From assembly GCF_003388735.1 (NCBI RefSeq), contig NZ_QUBQ01000004.1, positions 62,001 through 126,000 on the forward strand: DNA of 64,000 nt, read 5' to 3'. Shown here piece after piece: positions 42,065 through 49,942 of the stretch; the stretch's first letter is position 1, and every line of letters begins with the position of its first letter. Source of the stretch: Paenibacillus paeoniae (GTDB lineage: Bacteria > Bacillota > Bacilli > Paenibacillales > Paenibacillaceae). The notes beneath the pieces are model-generated. The model ran no database searches. It had not been told where the DNA came from and worked only from the letters and a program-made list of their open reading frames with translations. The translations under genes were made by a program, and so were the position numbers.

Positions 42065-43100
42065 GTTTCTCCGCCTCCTTCAGCAGCTGTCTATTCTTCC
42101 ACATCTTCAGGAATTGCTCCGCTGAGATGAGCAATATAATAATCGCCTGAATGATCGAGATAAGCTCTGCCGGAACATCCGACATGATAGACATCTGGTC
42201 AGCACCGATCCGAATATAGGCCAGGAAGAGCGCTGCACCAACGACCGACAGCGGGTTGTTTTTCGCCAGCAAAGCGACCAACGCGCCGTCCAGGCCATAG
42301 CCAGGAAGACTGGACCATTGGAATCGGGAATACATCCCCAGCACTTCCACCGCTCCGCCCATTCCCGCAAGGAACCCGGCGATCAGATGCACCGTAATGA
42401 TGACCCGTGCCGTCTTAATGCCCGAAAACTCGGCGAAAGCGCGGTTGGAGCCCGTCATGCGCAGCTCATAACCCCATCTTGTGTGATACATGAAGTAATG
42501 CGTAGCCACAATGCAGCAGAGCACCAGAATCAGTCCCGTATGGATTCGCGTGCCCGGAATCAAATTCGCAAGCCTTGCCGTCTCCTGGAACTTGTAGGAC
42601 ACATTGGCGAAGGCCGCTGCATCCCGTAGATGATAATTCAAGATATAAAGGCCGATACCGGACAGTATGCTGTTGAACATCAGAGATGTAACGAGCACTT
42701 CCGCGTTCCACTTCGCTTTCATAATGCCGGGAATCGCCGATAGAAGAGCACCAACCGTCGAGCCTCCAAGTATCGCTACAACGGGATGGATAAAGCTGTT
42801 CATGCTGGCGTAGATCGCAATAATAGCGGCAATCACACCCGATATATAAAACAATCCTTCCGCACCCAAGTTGAACAATCCGCTGCGGAATAGCAGGACG
42901 ACCGACAGGCCTGTGAACATAAGCGGAATCGACATCTCGACCACATTGCCGATCTGTGCCGTAGTCGAGATCGGTCCAAGCAAGAAAATCGAAATCGTCT
43001 CCAGCGGCTGTTCGCTGATCATAGCAATGATGAGGAAGGCGATAACTAGCGCGATCGCAACCGATATCAGTGTTCTTATGGCATCAAAGTACTTGAGCAT
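42057..43100 (-). CDS. nupP: nucleoside ABC importer permease (NupP type)
   Basis: A 347-residue permease partner with family segments IPLMFTGLSVVLLFRSGLFNLGAEG and GLDGALVALLAKNNPLSVVGAALFLAYI, and about ten hydrophobic segments. It overlaps the ATPase gene upstream by 17 nt and the second permease by 8 nt, consistent with tightly coupled synthesis of the two membrane subunits. Confidence 0.92.
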   Translation of the reverse strand: MLKYFDAIRTLISVAIALVIAFLIIAMISEQPLETISIFLLGPISTTAQIGNVVEMSIPLMFTGLSVVLLFRSGLFNLGAEGLFYISGVIAAIIAIYASMNSFIHPVVAILGGSTVGALLSAIPGIMKAKWNAEVLVTSLMFNSILSGIGLYILNYHLRDAAAFANVSYKFQETARLANLIPGTRIHTGLILVLCCIVATHYFMYHTRWGYELRMTGSNRAFAEFSGIKTARVIITVHLIAGFLAGMGGAVEVLGMYSRFQWSSLPGYGLDGALVALLAKNNPLSVVGAALFLAYIRIGADQMSIMSDVPAELISIIQAIIILLISAEQFLKMWKNRQLLKEAEKLG

Positions 43101-44655
43101 CTGACGTTACGCCCCTCCCTGTGTGTTCACCCTGCTGTTTTTTCAATCCGAGCATATACAGTCCCAGCTCTTCTTCCGTCACTTCGGACGGTTTATCGAA
43201 TGCAGCGACCAACTCACCGCCGTACATCACATACAGCGTATCGCTCAGCTCCATAATTTCATTCAAGTCGGCCGAGATAAGCAATATCGCGCAATTCTGG
43301 TCTCTCATCTCCAGCAGCTTCTTGTGGACCAGCTGTGCGGCTCCAATATCGACACCCCGGGTCGGCTGCTCGGCAATAAGCAGGATGGGATCGGTGGAGC
43401 ATTCTCTCGCTACGATCACCTTCTGCATGTTGCCGCCGGACAGCATCCCGATCGGCTGTGCAGGGCCTGAGCATCTGACCTTAAACTCCTCAATCAGCTT
43501 CTCTGCCAGACGTACAATCGACTTGCCCTTCAGGAATAACCCTTTATTCCAGTCCCGGCTGCGGTAACGCGTAGAAATAATATTGTCGGAGATGCTCTCC
43601 TCCTTGGCCGCCCCTTGGCTCATACGGTCCTCCGGGACATACGAGATGCCAAGCTCCCGGATCGAACGCATATCCAGGCTGATGAGCTCGGACCCATTCA
43701 CCTTGGCCGATCCTTTCACCCGGCCGCCAAGCCCGCCGGTAAGCGCCTTGACCAGCTCGGCTTGTCCGTTCCCCTCTACACCGGCTATGCCGACAATCTC
43801 TCCTGTGCGAATAGAGAGACGAATATCGTTCAGCGCTTTTTTGTCCAGCGCATTCACGTACGTAAGTCCTTGAACATCCAGCACCGGAGGTCCATAGAAC
43901 GATTCGGCCTTGTCATACTTGAGCACGACATCCCGGCCGACCATCAGCCGCGATATTTCCTGCTCGGTGACGTCCGCCATATCGAATACACCAGCACTTG
44001 TGCCGCTGCGCATAATCGTAATGCGGTCGCAGATCGCCTTCACTTCCTTCAATTTGTGCGAGATGAAGACGATCGTATGGCCTTCCTGCTTCAGCACAAG
44101 CAATTGCTTGAACAGCTCTTCCGTCTCCTGCGGAGTCAGTACAGCTGTCGGCTCATCCAGAATAAGAATCTTTGCTCCACGTAGGAGCGCTTTCAAAATT
44201 TCCACCTTTTGCTTCATGCCGACCGACAGGGACTCTACCTTCGCCCGTGGATCAACCGTCAGCTGATACTTGTCAGACAGCTCCTGCGTCATACGCACCG
44301 CTTCTTCGTAATGAATGCCGAGACCTCGCTTCGGCTCCATCCCAAGCACCATATTTTCCGCAACCGTAAAGGACGGCACCAGCATAAAGTGCTGGTGAAC
44401 CATACCGATGCCCTTCTCAATCGCATCCTGCGGCGTCTGGAAGCGCATCCCCTCGCCTCGCAGCCGGATTTCTCCGTCGCTTGGCGCTTCCATGCCGAAC
44501 AGAATTTTCATCAGAGTCGATTTGCCGGCCCCGTTCTCTCCGGCCAGAGCATGGATTTCGCCTTCCCTCAGCGAGAAGTCGACGTTGCGGTTGGCTGTAA
44601 CGCCATTCTGATAGACCTTGGTGATATTGCGCATCTCCAGCACATTCTGCCGCAT
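43084..44655 (-). CDS. nupO: nucleoside ABC importer ATPase, two-domain (NupO type)
   Basis: A 523-residue protein with two ATPase domains in tandem. The first has GENGAGKSTLMKILFG, signature LSVGMKQK and Walker B ILILDEPTAVLTPQE. The second has a degenerate Walker A GVEGNGQAEL, signature LSGGNMQK and LIAEQPTRGVD. This is the RbsA/YufO layout found with BMP binding proteins. The start MRQNVLEM follows AGGGGAG; the longer frame crosses the intercistronic hairpin and is rejected. Confidence 0.94.
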   Translation of the reverse strand: MRQNVLEMRNITKVYQNGVTANRNVDFSLREGEIHALAGENGAGKSTLMKILFGMEAPSDGEIRLRGEGMRFQTPQDAIEKGIGMVHQHFMLVPSFTVAENMVLGMEPKRGLGIHYEEAVRMTQELSDKYQLTVDPRAKVESLSVGMKQKVEILKALLRGAKILILDEPTAVLTPQETEELFKQLLVLKQEGHTIVFISHKLKEVKAICDRITIMRSGTSAGVFDMADVTEQEISRLMVGRDVVLKYDKAESFYGPPVLDVQGLTYVNALDKKALNDIRLSIRTGEIVGIAGVEGNGQAELVKALTGGLGGRVKGSAKVNGSELISLDMRSIRELGISYVPEDRMSQGAAKEESISDNIISTRYRSRDWNKGLFLKGKSIVRLAEKLIEEFKVRCSGPAQPIGMLSGGNMQKVIVARECSTDPILLIAEQPTRGVDIGAAQLVHKKLLEMRDQNCAILLISADLNEIMELSDTLYVMYGGELVAAFDKPSEVTEEELGLYMLGLKKQQGEHTGRGVTSDAQVL

Positions 44656-44710
44656 CACTGTTCTCCCCTTAGCCCCTCGCCAGCCTAGCGATGGTGGCCT
44701 GATAGAATTG

Positions 44711-44742
44711 AAGGGAATTCTTCGCATTCGAAGAACTCCCTT
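44711..44742 (-). other. intercistronic hairpin between the BMP lipoprotein and ATPase genes
   Basis: AAGGGAGTTCTTCG and CGAAGAATTCCCTT pair over 14 positions with one G-T wobble and a 4-nt loop, without a U-run. It probably stabilises the abundant binding-protein mRNA and reduces expression of the downstream subunits. Confidence 0.6.
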
Positions 44743-44778
44743 GGTTATTTTAGCCTAAAGCTCGTATGAATCCGTATG

Positions 44779-45903
44779 TTATGGCTTAACGGAATTGCGG
44801 ATTTGATCAACTTCAGATGTTTCCATACCCATCGCGTTGCTGACTTTGATCTCGCCGGCAATCAGTTTCTTCTCGATTTCAACCAATTGAGCCTTGATGT
44901 CCTCGGACACAACCGAGTTGAAAATGCTGTTGCGTACGATGCCTACGCCGTCTTGCTCAAGGCCTACAACATCCAGCTTGCCAAGCTCCAGCGTTCCAGC
45001 TTTAATGCCGCGTACGGCATGAACAATGGCTTGGTCAATTTTTTTCACGGAAGAGGTAATGATCAGGTTCGCTTTGTCTTTATCCGTGCCTGCGATCATC
45101 GTGCCTTGATCGGAGTCCACACCGATTGCGTAGCGGCTCTTCTCTTTCGCTGCATCGAACACGCCTAGGCCTGTTCCGCCTGCAACGTTGAAGATCACGT
45201 CAACGCCGGAGTTGTATTGCAGCAAGGACAATTCCTTGCCTTTGCCCGGATCGGCGAAGTTGCCTGCGTAAGATACGGCTACTTTGATGTCTGGTACTGC
45301 ATACTTGGCGCCTTCGATGTAACCAACCAGGAAAGCGTTAATGGCAGGAATGTCCATGCCGCCCAAGAAACCGATCTTCTTCTCTTCGTTCGCATTTGTC
45401 ATGTCGGACACGCTTGTCAAAGCTGCTGTCGCGCCTGCGAGGAAGGATACTTCATTGGTTGCGTAAGAAATCGCGTATACGTTTGGTGCTGCTTCTGGGA
45501 TGTCTGTGTCATAGTTGATGAATTTTTTATCAGGGTGCTTCTCAGCTGTAGCGTTCAGCAGTTCCGTAATTTGCGATCCGCCTGAGATGATTACATCCCA
45601 GTCTTGTCCAGCTACAGAATTGAATGTCGGCTCCCACTTCGTCGTGTCGACGCCCATCTCGATAACTTTAGTTTCTGCTTGCAAGCTGTTCGCAACTTGC
45701 TCAAGTCCGCTGTTCGCCGCATCGAAAAACGATTTGTCTCCAAGCGTGCCCGGTACAAGCAAAACAACTTTCAGGTTATCCGATTTGGAACCGGAATTGC
45801 CTGGTGTTTCATTCGCCGGACCGGCATTTTTGCCCCCGCCCGAACAGGCCGCAATCAACATAACAGCAGCCAGCACTAAAGCCAATAAACTTCTTTTCAT
45901 CAT
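44779..45903 (-). CDS. nupN: BMP-family nucleoside-binding lipoprotein
   Basis: A 374-residue lipoprotein: type II signal with lipobox LIAAC (Cys about residue 20), a Gly/Asn linker and a BMP/PnrA fold (VVLLVPGTLGDKSFFDAANSGLEQVA, IISGGSQITELLNATAEKHPDKKFINYD, GFLGGMDIPAINAFLVGYIEGAKY, DVIFNVAGGTGLGVFDAAKEK). BMP proteins bind purine nucleosides at the cell surface. It is the first gene of the operon, divergent from an AraC-type regulator. Confidence 0.94.
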   Translation of the reverse strand: MMKRSLLALVLAAVMLIAACSGGGKNAGPANETPGNSGSKSDNLKVVLLVPGTLGDKSFFDAANSGLEQVANSLQAETKVIEMGVDTTKWEPTFNSVAGQDWDVIISGGSQITELLNATAEKHPDKKFINYDTDIPEAAPNVYAISYATNEVSFLAGATAALTSVSDMTNANEEKKIGFLGGMDIPAINAFLVGYIEGAKYAVPDIKVAVSYAGNFADPGKGKELSLLQYNSGVDVIFNVAGGTGLGVFDAAKEKSRYAIGVDSDQGTMIAGTDKDKANLIITSSVKKIDQAIVHAVRGIKAGTLELGKLDVVGLEQDGVGIVRNSIFNSVVSEDIKAQLVEIEKKLIAGEIKVSNAMGMETSEVDQIRNSVKP

Positions 45904-46083
45904 TATGCCCCCTAGAAGTAGGTTTGGTTATCACTCCACAGCTCATCTTCTCTATCCGCTATGAAGTTTACGATATGCTTCTATCAATGATATGATTGTA
46001 CCAAACAACGCCCTGATGTTTTATCTTGATTCGCTCATATTTCTTATAGGATTTGGCTAAATCAAACGATGGGAGCTACGGGC

Positions 46084-46845
46084 ATGAACAATATGGATTT
46101 TCTGTTCTTCTCCAAGCGCGAGGAGCAGAAGTATATCCCTTCTCATTTTCACGAGTGCTTCGAGCTCGTTTATTATTATGGCAAAGGCCATACAAAGATC
46201 GGAACCACTTCCTACACCTTCCGCAAAAACACCTTCGCCCTCGTCTCTCCCTACACCGAGCATGACGAGCTGCATATCAATGAAGCGGATGTGTTGTTTG
46301 TCGGCTTCAACAGTGAGCGGGAGGGTCTTTCTCACTTGAACGGCGTATTCGAGGACGATAAGGATTGCACGATAGAAAATATATTGCTTCGCATGAAAAC
46401 AGAATTCATACAGCAGCAGGATGATTTCTCGGACATGCTTAATTTGCTTGTTGGCGAGTTATCTATTCATTTGCTGCGAGTGATCGGAACCCGCCGGGCA
46501 CCCAAGCAGCAATCGGATCGGATGCATTATGTGCTTAACTTTATGGATGAGCATTTTCGCCAAAAAATATCCATTCAAGCGCTCGCTGACTTGGCGGGGT
46601 ACAGCTACGGAAGGTTTCGTCATCTGTTCAAAGAAAAATATGGCGTTGCCCCGCTTCAATATTTGTACGTAAAGCGGCTTAACTACGCTAGGTCCGCCCT
46701 TATTTTGCATCCAGAGAAGCTCATCTCGGAAGTTGCGCTTGATGCCGGATTTGTCAATGACGCGCAATTCTGCAGCATGTTCAAGCGAGAGAACGGAATC
46801 TCTCCCAAGCAATACAGACTGTCTAAAGCCTGGAAAAACGACTGA
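46084..46845 (+). CDS. AraC-family transcriptional regulator
   Basis: A 253-residue regulator with an N-terminal cupin (PSHFHECFELVYYYGKGHTKIG, residues 18-90) for effector binding and two C-terminal helix-turn-helix units (ISIQALADLAGYSYGRFRHLFKEKYG, then VALDAGFVNDAQFCSMFKRENGISPKQYR). It diverges from the nucleoside operon with 180 nt between, so it may control it, though no operator was identified. Start 46084 has GGGAG 9-10 nt upstream. The effector is unknown; most cupin AraC members of Bacillota sense sugars. Confidence 0.92.
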   Translation: MNNMDFLFFSKREEQKYIPSHFHECFELVYYYGKGHTKIGTTSYTFRKNTFALVSPYTEHDELHINEADVLFVGFNSEREGLSHLNGVFEDDKDCTIENILLRMKTEFIQQQDDFSDMLNLLVGELSIHLLRVIGTRRAPKQQSDRMHYVLNFMDEHFRQKISIQALADLAGYSYGRFRHLFKEKYGVAPLQYLYVKRLNYARSALILHPEKLISEVALDAGFVNDAQFCSMFKRENGISPKQYRLSKAWKND

Positions 46846-46908
46846 CGGCAGGATGAGCTTCTTTTCTGGCAGCTCGCAACAGAGGATGATGCTCATCTCA
46901 CTCAAGCC

Positions 46909-46944
46909 AAAAAAGCAGCACCCCCATATTTAGGGATGCTGCTT
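46909..46944 (-). terminator. terminator of the mhqO-mhqD-flavin reductase operon
   Basis: On the minus strand AAGCAGCATCCCT pairs imperfectly with GGGGGTGCTGCTT and is followed by TTTTTTGG, about 30 nt after the flavin reductase stop. Confidence 0.8.
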
Positions 46945-46970
46945 GGGAGATACCACGTACAGAGAGATCA

Positions 46971-47582
46971 TTACAAGGGACGCATGAGTGTAAATTTCTC
47001 CCCGAGCGCGGCATAGTCATCGCCCGCGAGCCGGCTGACCGGGTTCAAGCTATCGGTATCAATTCGCCCCTTCTCGTACAACGAGTCTGCGATATGGAAG
47101 CGCACGACTCTGCCGATCAGAAGATCGCACGCAGGGGAGCCATCCGTTCCTCCGAGCGGCAAGGCATGCTCCAGAACGCATTCCATGCGGATGCGCGCTT
47201 CACGCACGCCTGGTACCCCGATTCTATCGCTGGCTATCGGCGTCAGTCCTGCTAGCTCTACCTCACTGACATCCGGTGCCGTCGCTGCTGCCGTCTGATT
47301 GACCGCCTCCACGTTATGCTCATCGACGATATGAATAACGAACGCGCCTTGTGCCTCCGCATTTCGCGTCGTGTCCTTGCATATCCCATCTCTGCGTTGT
47401 ACGGATAGAGACACCATAGGCGGGTTGGAGGACACGATATTGAAGAAGCTGAACGGAGCTGCATTGAGAACTCCGGCTGACGATAAAGTGGTAACCAAAG
47501 CAATGGGACGGGGAATAATGCTGCCGATTAACAGCTTGTAATTGTCCTGTGCACTCTGCAGCTCGGGATCAATGGCGATCAT
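46971..47582 (-). CDS. flavin reductase domain (FMN-binding) protein
   Basis: A 203-residue split-barrel flavin reductase/DIM6-NTAB-like protein: LLIGSIIPRPIALVTTLSSAGVLNAAPFSFFN, then PPMVSLSVQRRDG and KDTTRNAEAQGAFVIHIV. Such proteins bind FMN and reduce flavin for partner oxygenases or act on quinone-like compounds. It is the third gene of the operon, 12 nt after the mhqD-type gene, where Bacillus has the nitroreductase mhqN instead; a redox role in quinone detoxification is therefore likely (inference). Confidence 0.88.
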   Translation of the reverse strand: MIAIDPELQSAQDNYKLLIGSIIPRPIALVTTLSSAGVLNAAPFSFFNIVSSNPPMVSLSVQRRDGICKDTTRNAEAQGAFVIHIVDEHNVEAVNQTAAATAPDVSEVELAGLTPIASDRIGVPGVREARIRMECVLEHALPLGGTDGSPACDLLIGRVVRFHIADSLYEKGRIDTDSLNPVSRLAGDDYAALGEKFTLMRPL

Positions 47583-47594
47583 ACCGCTTCCTCC

Positions 47595-48200
47595 TCAAAA
47601 CGTTCTATGGAACCATTCCGCTGCGGCGGCTACCTCTGTTCCGGTTAACTGGTGACCGAAGCTCTCCCAATGCGTCGTTACATGCGCTCCAGCACCGATG
47701 AGCAGCGCCTCCAAATCTCTTGTTTCTCCCGGCGGGCAGATCGGATCGTTCTCCCCTGCTCCGATGAAGACAGGCAGTTGCACCATGGAAGGCAGTTCTA
47801 TCCCTCGTATAGGAACCATCGGATGATGCAGAATAGCTCCCTTCAGCGTATCCCTATAATGGAAGAGTAAGCTGCCTGCGATATTCGCTCCGTTGGAATA
47901 ACCTACCGCCACGATATTGCCGCGATCGAAACCGTATTCCTTTGCCGCGCTGCCCAAAAATTCACAAAGTTCTTGCGTGCGGAAGATCAAATCTTCGATG
48001 TCAAATACGCCCTCCGCCAATCTGCGGAAAAATCGCGGCATGCCGTTCTCCGATACGTTGCCTCTGACGCTTAGGACGGAGGAAGAAGGAGAAAGCCTCT
48101 GCGCGAGCGGCAGCAAATCACGCTCCGTTCCTCCTGTCCCATGCAGCAGCAGCAATACCGGCGCCTTCGGGTCAGTGCCTTTCGTGAATAGATGCTTCAT
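47595..48200 (-). CDS. mhqD: MhqD-type alpha/beta hydrolase
   Basis: A 201-residue phospholipase/carboxylesterase-like hydrolase: oxyanion LLLLHGTGGTERDLLPLA, nucleophile Ser in VAVGYSNGANIAGSLL, catalytic Asp in GAGENDPICPP and His in FGHQLT. B. subtilis MhqD is encoded with MhqO and is induced by 2-methylhydroquinone and catechol. Its start overlaps the mhqO stop by 4 nt. The exact reaction is unknown even in B. subtilis. Confidence 0.9.
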   Translation of the reverse strand: MKHLFTKGTDPKAPVLLLLHGTGGTERDLLPLAQRLSPSSSVLSVRGNVSENGMPRFFRRLAEGVFDIEDLIFRTQELCEFLGSAAKEYGFDRGNIVAVGYSNGANIAGSLLFHYRDTLKGAILHHPMVPIRGIELPSMVQLPVFIGAGENDPICPPGETRDLEALLIGAGAHVTTHWESFGHQLTGTEVAAAAEWFHRTF

Positions 48201-49147
48201 GACTCACGCTCCTCCAATTCTCTCACTTCAAATGGCAACAACAGCTTCTCGATCTCGTCCCGATGTTTCTCATACCACTCCGGCAGCATCAATTGCTCAC
48301 CCAGATGCTCTGGCTCTTCATCCCGTGTGAAGCCCGGTGGATCAGTCGCAATCTCGAATAGAATACCGCCTTCCTCACGGAAATAGAGCGCGTTGAAATA
48401 TTGACGGTCTACGATTGGCGTCGGCTGATAGCCATGTGCAGCCACATGATGCCTCCAGATCGCATGCTCTGCATCATCGGCCGCTCTCATCGCGATATGA
48501 TGGACCGTTCCGTGGCCTCCATGGCCGTGAGCCATCGGGGCAGCGTTCACTTCAATGACATTGCCCAGATCGCCGAACGCACGGTAGCGCACGAAGCCGG
48601 CATCCTCGCCTACTCTCGTCAAGCCCATGACGTCTTCTAGCAGCTTGCCTGTCGATTCCGGCGCTGTGCTGAACAGTACTGCGCCACCAAATCCTTTAAT
48701 CGCCTTGTCAGCCGGAATGCCGCCGAACGCCCAGTCGCTGCCTAGTCCTTCCTCCCGCGCTACAATTTCGCCGCGCAAGCCGTCCGGATCAGCGAATTGG
48801 AGGTAACGCTCACCAAAACGTTCCACCTCCTGGGTCTCTACGCCAAGTCTGGTCAGGCGCTCCCTCCAGAATTCATACGCGTCAGCCGGTACAACGTAGC
48901 TCGTGATGCCCACTTGTCCGCCGCCGATCCGGCCTTTTCGCGAATCCGCCCAAGGGAAGAACGTAATAATGGTCCCCGGACTCCCCATCCGGTCGCCGAA
49001 GTACAGATGGTACACCTCAGGAGCGTCAAAGTTGATCGTTTTTTTCACCAGCCGCAGTCCCAGTACTCCCGCATAAAAGTCGGTGGTTTGCTGCGGGTTG
49101 CGCACGAATGCTGTAATATGGTGAATGCCTGCCGTTTTTGTAGTCAT
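48197..49147 (-). CDS. mhqO: MhqO-type ring-cleaving dioxygenase
   Basis: A 316-residue protein with two glyoxalase/vicinal-oxygen-chelate modules. The N-terminal metal His lies in AGIHHITAFVRNPQQTTDFYAGVLGLRLVKKT; the second module has GTVHHIAMRAADDAEHAIWR, and the Glu ligand lies in EEGGILFEIATDPPGF. It matches the MhqO/MhqE/PcpA group of hydroquinone dioxygenases. The ATG at 49147 has AAGGAGAG 6-8 nt upstream (an ATG two codons earlier is too close). The upstream palindrome 49164-49181 is the probable MhqR operator. Confidence 0.93.
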   Translation of the reverse strand: MTTKTAGIHHITAFVRNPQQTTDFYAGVLGLRLVKKTINFDAPEVYHLYFGDRMGSPGTIITFFPWADSRKGRIGGGQVGITSYVVPADAYEFWRERLTRLGVETQEVERFGERYLQFADPDGLRGEIVAREEGLGSDWAFGGIPADKAIKGFGGAVLFSTAPESTGKLLEDVMGLTRVGEDAGFVRYRAFGDLGNVIEVNAAPMAHGHGGHGTVHHIAMRAADDAEHAIWRHHVAAHGYQPTPIVDRQYFNALYFREEGGILFEIATDPPGFTRDEEPEHLGEQLMLPEWYEKHRDEIEKLLLPFEVRELEERES

Positions 49148-49163
49148 GTCCATCTCTCCTTAT

Positions 49164-49181
49164 TATCTTTAAATTAAGATA
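49164..49181 (-). promoter_or_regulatory. MhqR-type operator upstream of mhqO
   Basis: TATCTTAATTTAAAGATA (read on the minus strand) is an 18-bp imperfect palindrome with ATCTT/AAGAT arms, 17 nt before the mhqO start. The identical 18-mer occurs upstream of the MarR-type gene. As I recall it, the B. subtilis MhqR box also has ATCT/AGAT arms around an AT-rich centre. Confidence 0.75.
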
Positions 49182-49240
49182 TATGTCCTGCAAAAGCAGT
49201 CCATCTTCTCATAGCCCATCGAATAACGGATCGACAAGCT

Positions 49241-49687
49241 CTATTGAAAGGACTGCTGTGCGTATTTCCCTAGTTTCTTCAACAGCTCGCTGACTATCCC
49301 CTTCTCTTCGTTGGACAATCCGCTGGAGGCTTGCTCTATCACGGTCGTATGCGCCGGGAATATCTCATCGATAAACTTGCAGCCTGCATCGGTAACTTCC
49401 GCATAGATCAAGCGGCGGTCTTCCGTGGAAGCACGTCTGACCACAAACCCCTTCTTCTCAAGCTTATCCACCACATACGTGATGTTGCCGCTGCTCATCA
49501 GCACCTTGCCTCCGATTTGCTGCAAGGGCTGCGGTCCTTTATGGTAAAGCAGCTCCAGTACGCCGAATTCAGTCCGGTTCAGTCCATGTCGGCGTATATC
49601 GCGATCAGCGTGTGCATTCATCCACTGGCTTGCACGAGATAAGGCGATGTACATATCCAACGCGTCATTCGTATCTTTGTTCGACAT
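49241..49687 (-). CDS. mhqR: MarR-family repressor (MhqR-like)
   Basis: A 148-residue winged-helix regulator: LNRTEFGVLELLYHKGPQPLQQIG, recognition region SSGNITYVVDKLEKKGFVVRR, wing ASTEDRRLIYAEVTDAG. One cysteine (AGCKF) is present in the C-terminal part. It lies directly upstream of the mhqO-mhqD operon on the same strand, and both promoters share an 18-bp palindrome. This supports autoregulation and repression of the detoxification operon, relieved by quinones as in B. subtilis MhqR. Confidence 0.9.
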   Translation of the reverse strand: MSNKDTNDALDMYIALSRASQWMNAHADRDIRRHGLNRTEFGVLELLYHKGPQPLQQIGGKVLMSSGNITYVVDKLEKKGFVVRRASTEDRRLIYAEVTDAGCKFIDEIFPAHTTVIEQASSGLSNEEKGIVSELLKKLGKYAQQSFQ

Positions 49688-49717
49688 ATGGATTAACTCC
49701 CTTATTTCAGTTTGTGT

Positions 49718-49735
49718 TATCTTAATTTAAAGATA
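49718..49735 (-). promoter_or_regulatory. MhqR-type operator upstream of mhqR
   Basis: TATCTTAATTTAAAGATA read on the plus strand, the exact inverse copy of the mhqO operator, 31 nt before the mhqR start codon. Confidence 0.75.
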
Positions 49736-49873
49736 TCAGAACATAAGCCTTATGTCAACCTGTGCCTCAGCAGCCTGCTATTCAACCTCTTGTTACTAGC
49801 ATTCCTTAAGATAGTCCCTCTATTCTCCACCTAACCCAACTTGTGCACCACAAATAAGTGTGATGCCCTACAA

Positions 49874-49929
49874 CAAAAAAACGTGCTGTCTACCGCGACA
49901 ATGATTACAGTCGAGGCAGACAGCACGCT
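49874..49929 (-). terminator. terminator after the MATE exporter gene
   Basis: GCGTGCTGTCT and AGACAGCACG pair on the minus strand around a 26-nt structured loop, then TTTTTTTG. It lies 14 nt after the stop. Confidence 0.88.
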
Positions 49930-49942
49930 TGTAGTCTTCCGA

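Noticed and set aside
43084..44655. Degenerate second ATPase Walker A in the nucleoside importer as a sign of decay
   Set aside because: A degenerate second site is normal in RbsA/YufO-type tandem ATPases.
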